From Streptococcus cristatus (GTDB taxonomy: Bacteria; Bacillota; Bacilli; Lactobacillales; Streptococcaceae), in NCBI RefSeq assembly GCF_003943465.1, contig NZ_RJPR01000004.1, positions 1 to 64,000 of the forward strand: a DNA stretch of 64,000 bases, written 5' to 3'. A program made the position numbers and the translations under genes. Below the pieces are notes generated by a model. That model had not been told where the DNA came from. It saw only the letters and a program-made list of their open reading frames with translations, and made no database searches. Shown here in pieces: positions 63,582-64,000 of this stretch (position 1 is the first letter of the stretch; each line of letters begins with the position of its first letter).

Positions 63582-64000
63582 CTATTCTTCACTGAGTAAG
63601 CCGCTTACTACCACATTACGGATAAACTGAGCTTGTTTTTCTTTGGGCAGTTGCAAGGCTTCAAGTAAAGACTCCAGAGCTTGCTTGTCTGTGCTTGCAA
63701 TCAACTTCTTAATGATATTCTGGAACTGCCCTTCTAGGTACTCGCAAAAATGGATCCGCTGTGCTTGTGTTGGCTGCACTGGTACTGGTGAGCTATCTGC
63801 AATCAGTAAGAAGCAGGCTTCCGCGATTTGGGCGAATAACTTTGCACGCGCTTCAGGGTGTCTGTATAATTCATAGGCGTTTATGCTGGCGTCTTCCATC
63901 TGGAGCTTCTCACCTAGTTCAATCAGTTTAGGCGTATCTGCAAGACATACTGGTGTTGCATCCGCCATAAAATCGTCACGTTTGCGATTGAGTTCCTCCA
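63582..64000 (-). CDS. Partial gene of the phage-like element, product unknown
   Basis: The reading frame is open past ATG 63968 to the window edge (EELNRKRDDF upstream of it), so the 5' end is missing and 63968 is probably internal. The visible 138 residues are helical and acidic, rich in Gln, Leu and Ala, and end in VVVSGLLSEE. Not recognised. It is in the same orientation as the zinc-ribbon and late-regulator genes. Confidence 0.55.
   Translation of the reverse strand, partial: EELNRKRDDFMADATPVCLADTPKLIELGEKLQMEDASINAYELYRHPEARAKLFAQIAEACFLLIADSSPVPVQPTQAQRIHFCEYLEGQFQNIIKKLIASTDKQALESLLEALQLPKEKQAQFIRNVVVSGLLSEE

Overview
The window is chromosomal DNA of a viridans-type Streptococcus, most likely of the sanguinis group. 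This rests on protein character and gene order: an efp-asp23-nusB run, a divergent scrB/scrA sucrose locus with scrR and scrK, and a substrate-binding lipoprotein, metQ, M20 peptidase, metN, metI block in the order known from pneumococcus. Composition is low to mid GC, and most genes have AGGAGG-type ribosome binding sites. The species is inferred, not proven.

Layout. 1-5.5 kb: asparaginase, a HAD hydrolase with a MazG-like tail, Xaa-Pro peptidase, EF-P, Asp23-like protein, NusB. 5.5-5.9 kb: a 42-bp tandem repeat array between two terminators. 6-12 kb: sucrose uptake and catabolism (scrR, scrB, scrA, scrK) and a deformylase-like gene. 12-20.6 kb: membrane protein, lipoprotein, M20 amidohydrolase and the methionine/amino-acid ABC transporter genes. 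21-34.4 kb: an ECF-type vitamin or nucleoside module (SAM hydrolase, UPF0397 S component; nucleoside phosphorylase, double ATPase, EcfT). About 7 kb of accessory genes split this module, including a decaying membrane-protein/CPBP cluster and an AraC-VOC-TfoX block inserted behind trhO. 34.4-44 kb: DUF805, metG, small membrane proteins, an HTH/DUF2975 pair, a flavocytochrome reductase, a frameshifted DUF2974 lipase-like gene and a divergent Nramp-like transporter.

44-57.6 kb is the most interesting part. A BceRS-type two-component system is followed by traX, a first BceAB-type transporter, an ABC/LytTR/DUF3021 set, a TetR-controlled mini-operon, a frameshifted 48-residue peptide gene, and a second BceAB-type transporter with an almost identical ATPase. 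Three TNACA-N4-TGTAA boxes, each 67-68 nt upstream of a -10 element, precede traX-bceAB1, the peptide gene and bceAB2, which defines a probable local BceR regulon. Three further 28-bp perfect palindromes (TGAATGAAT-N10-ATTCATTCA) define the TetR circuit.

57.7-60.5 kb: APC permease, a truncated small membrane protein and two GNAT acetyltransferases. From about 60.6 kb to the right edge lies one end of a prophage or phage satellite (ArpU/DUF1492-like regulator, PemIK toxin-antitoxin, zinc-ribbon protein, a partial gene). It seems to have entered the 5' end of a host gene.

Several genes carry single lesions (24.58, 24.94, 41.93, 54.30 and 59.47 kb). Each could be real decay or a sequencing error. 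No rRNA, tRNA or CRISPR array was recognised.
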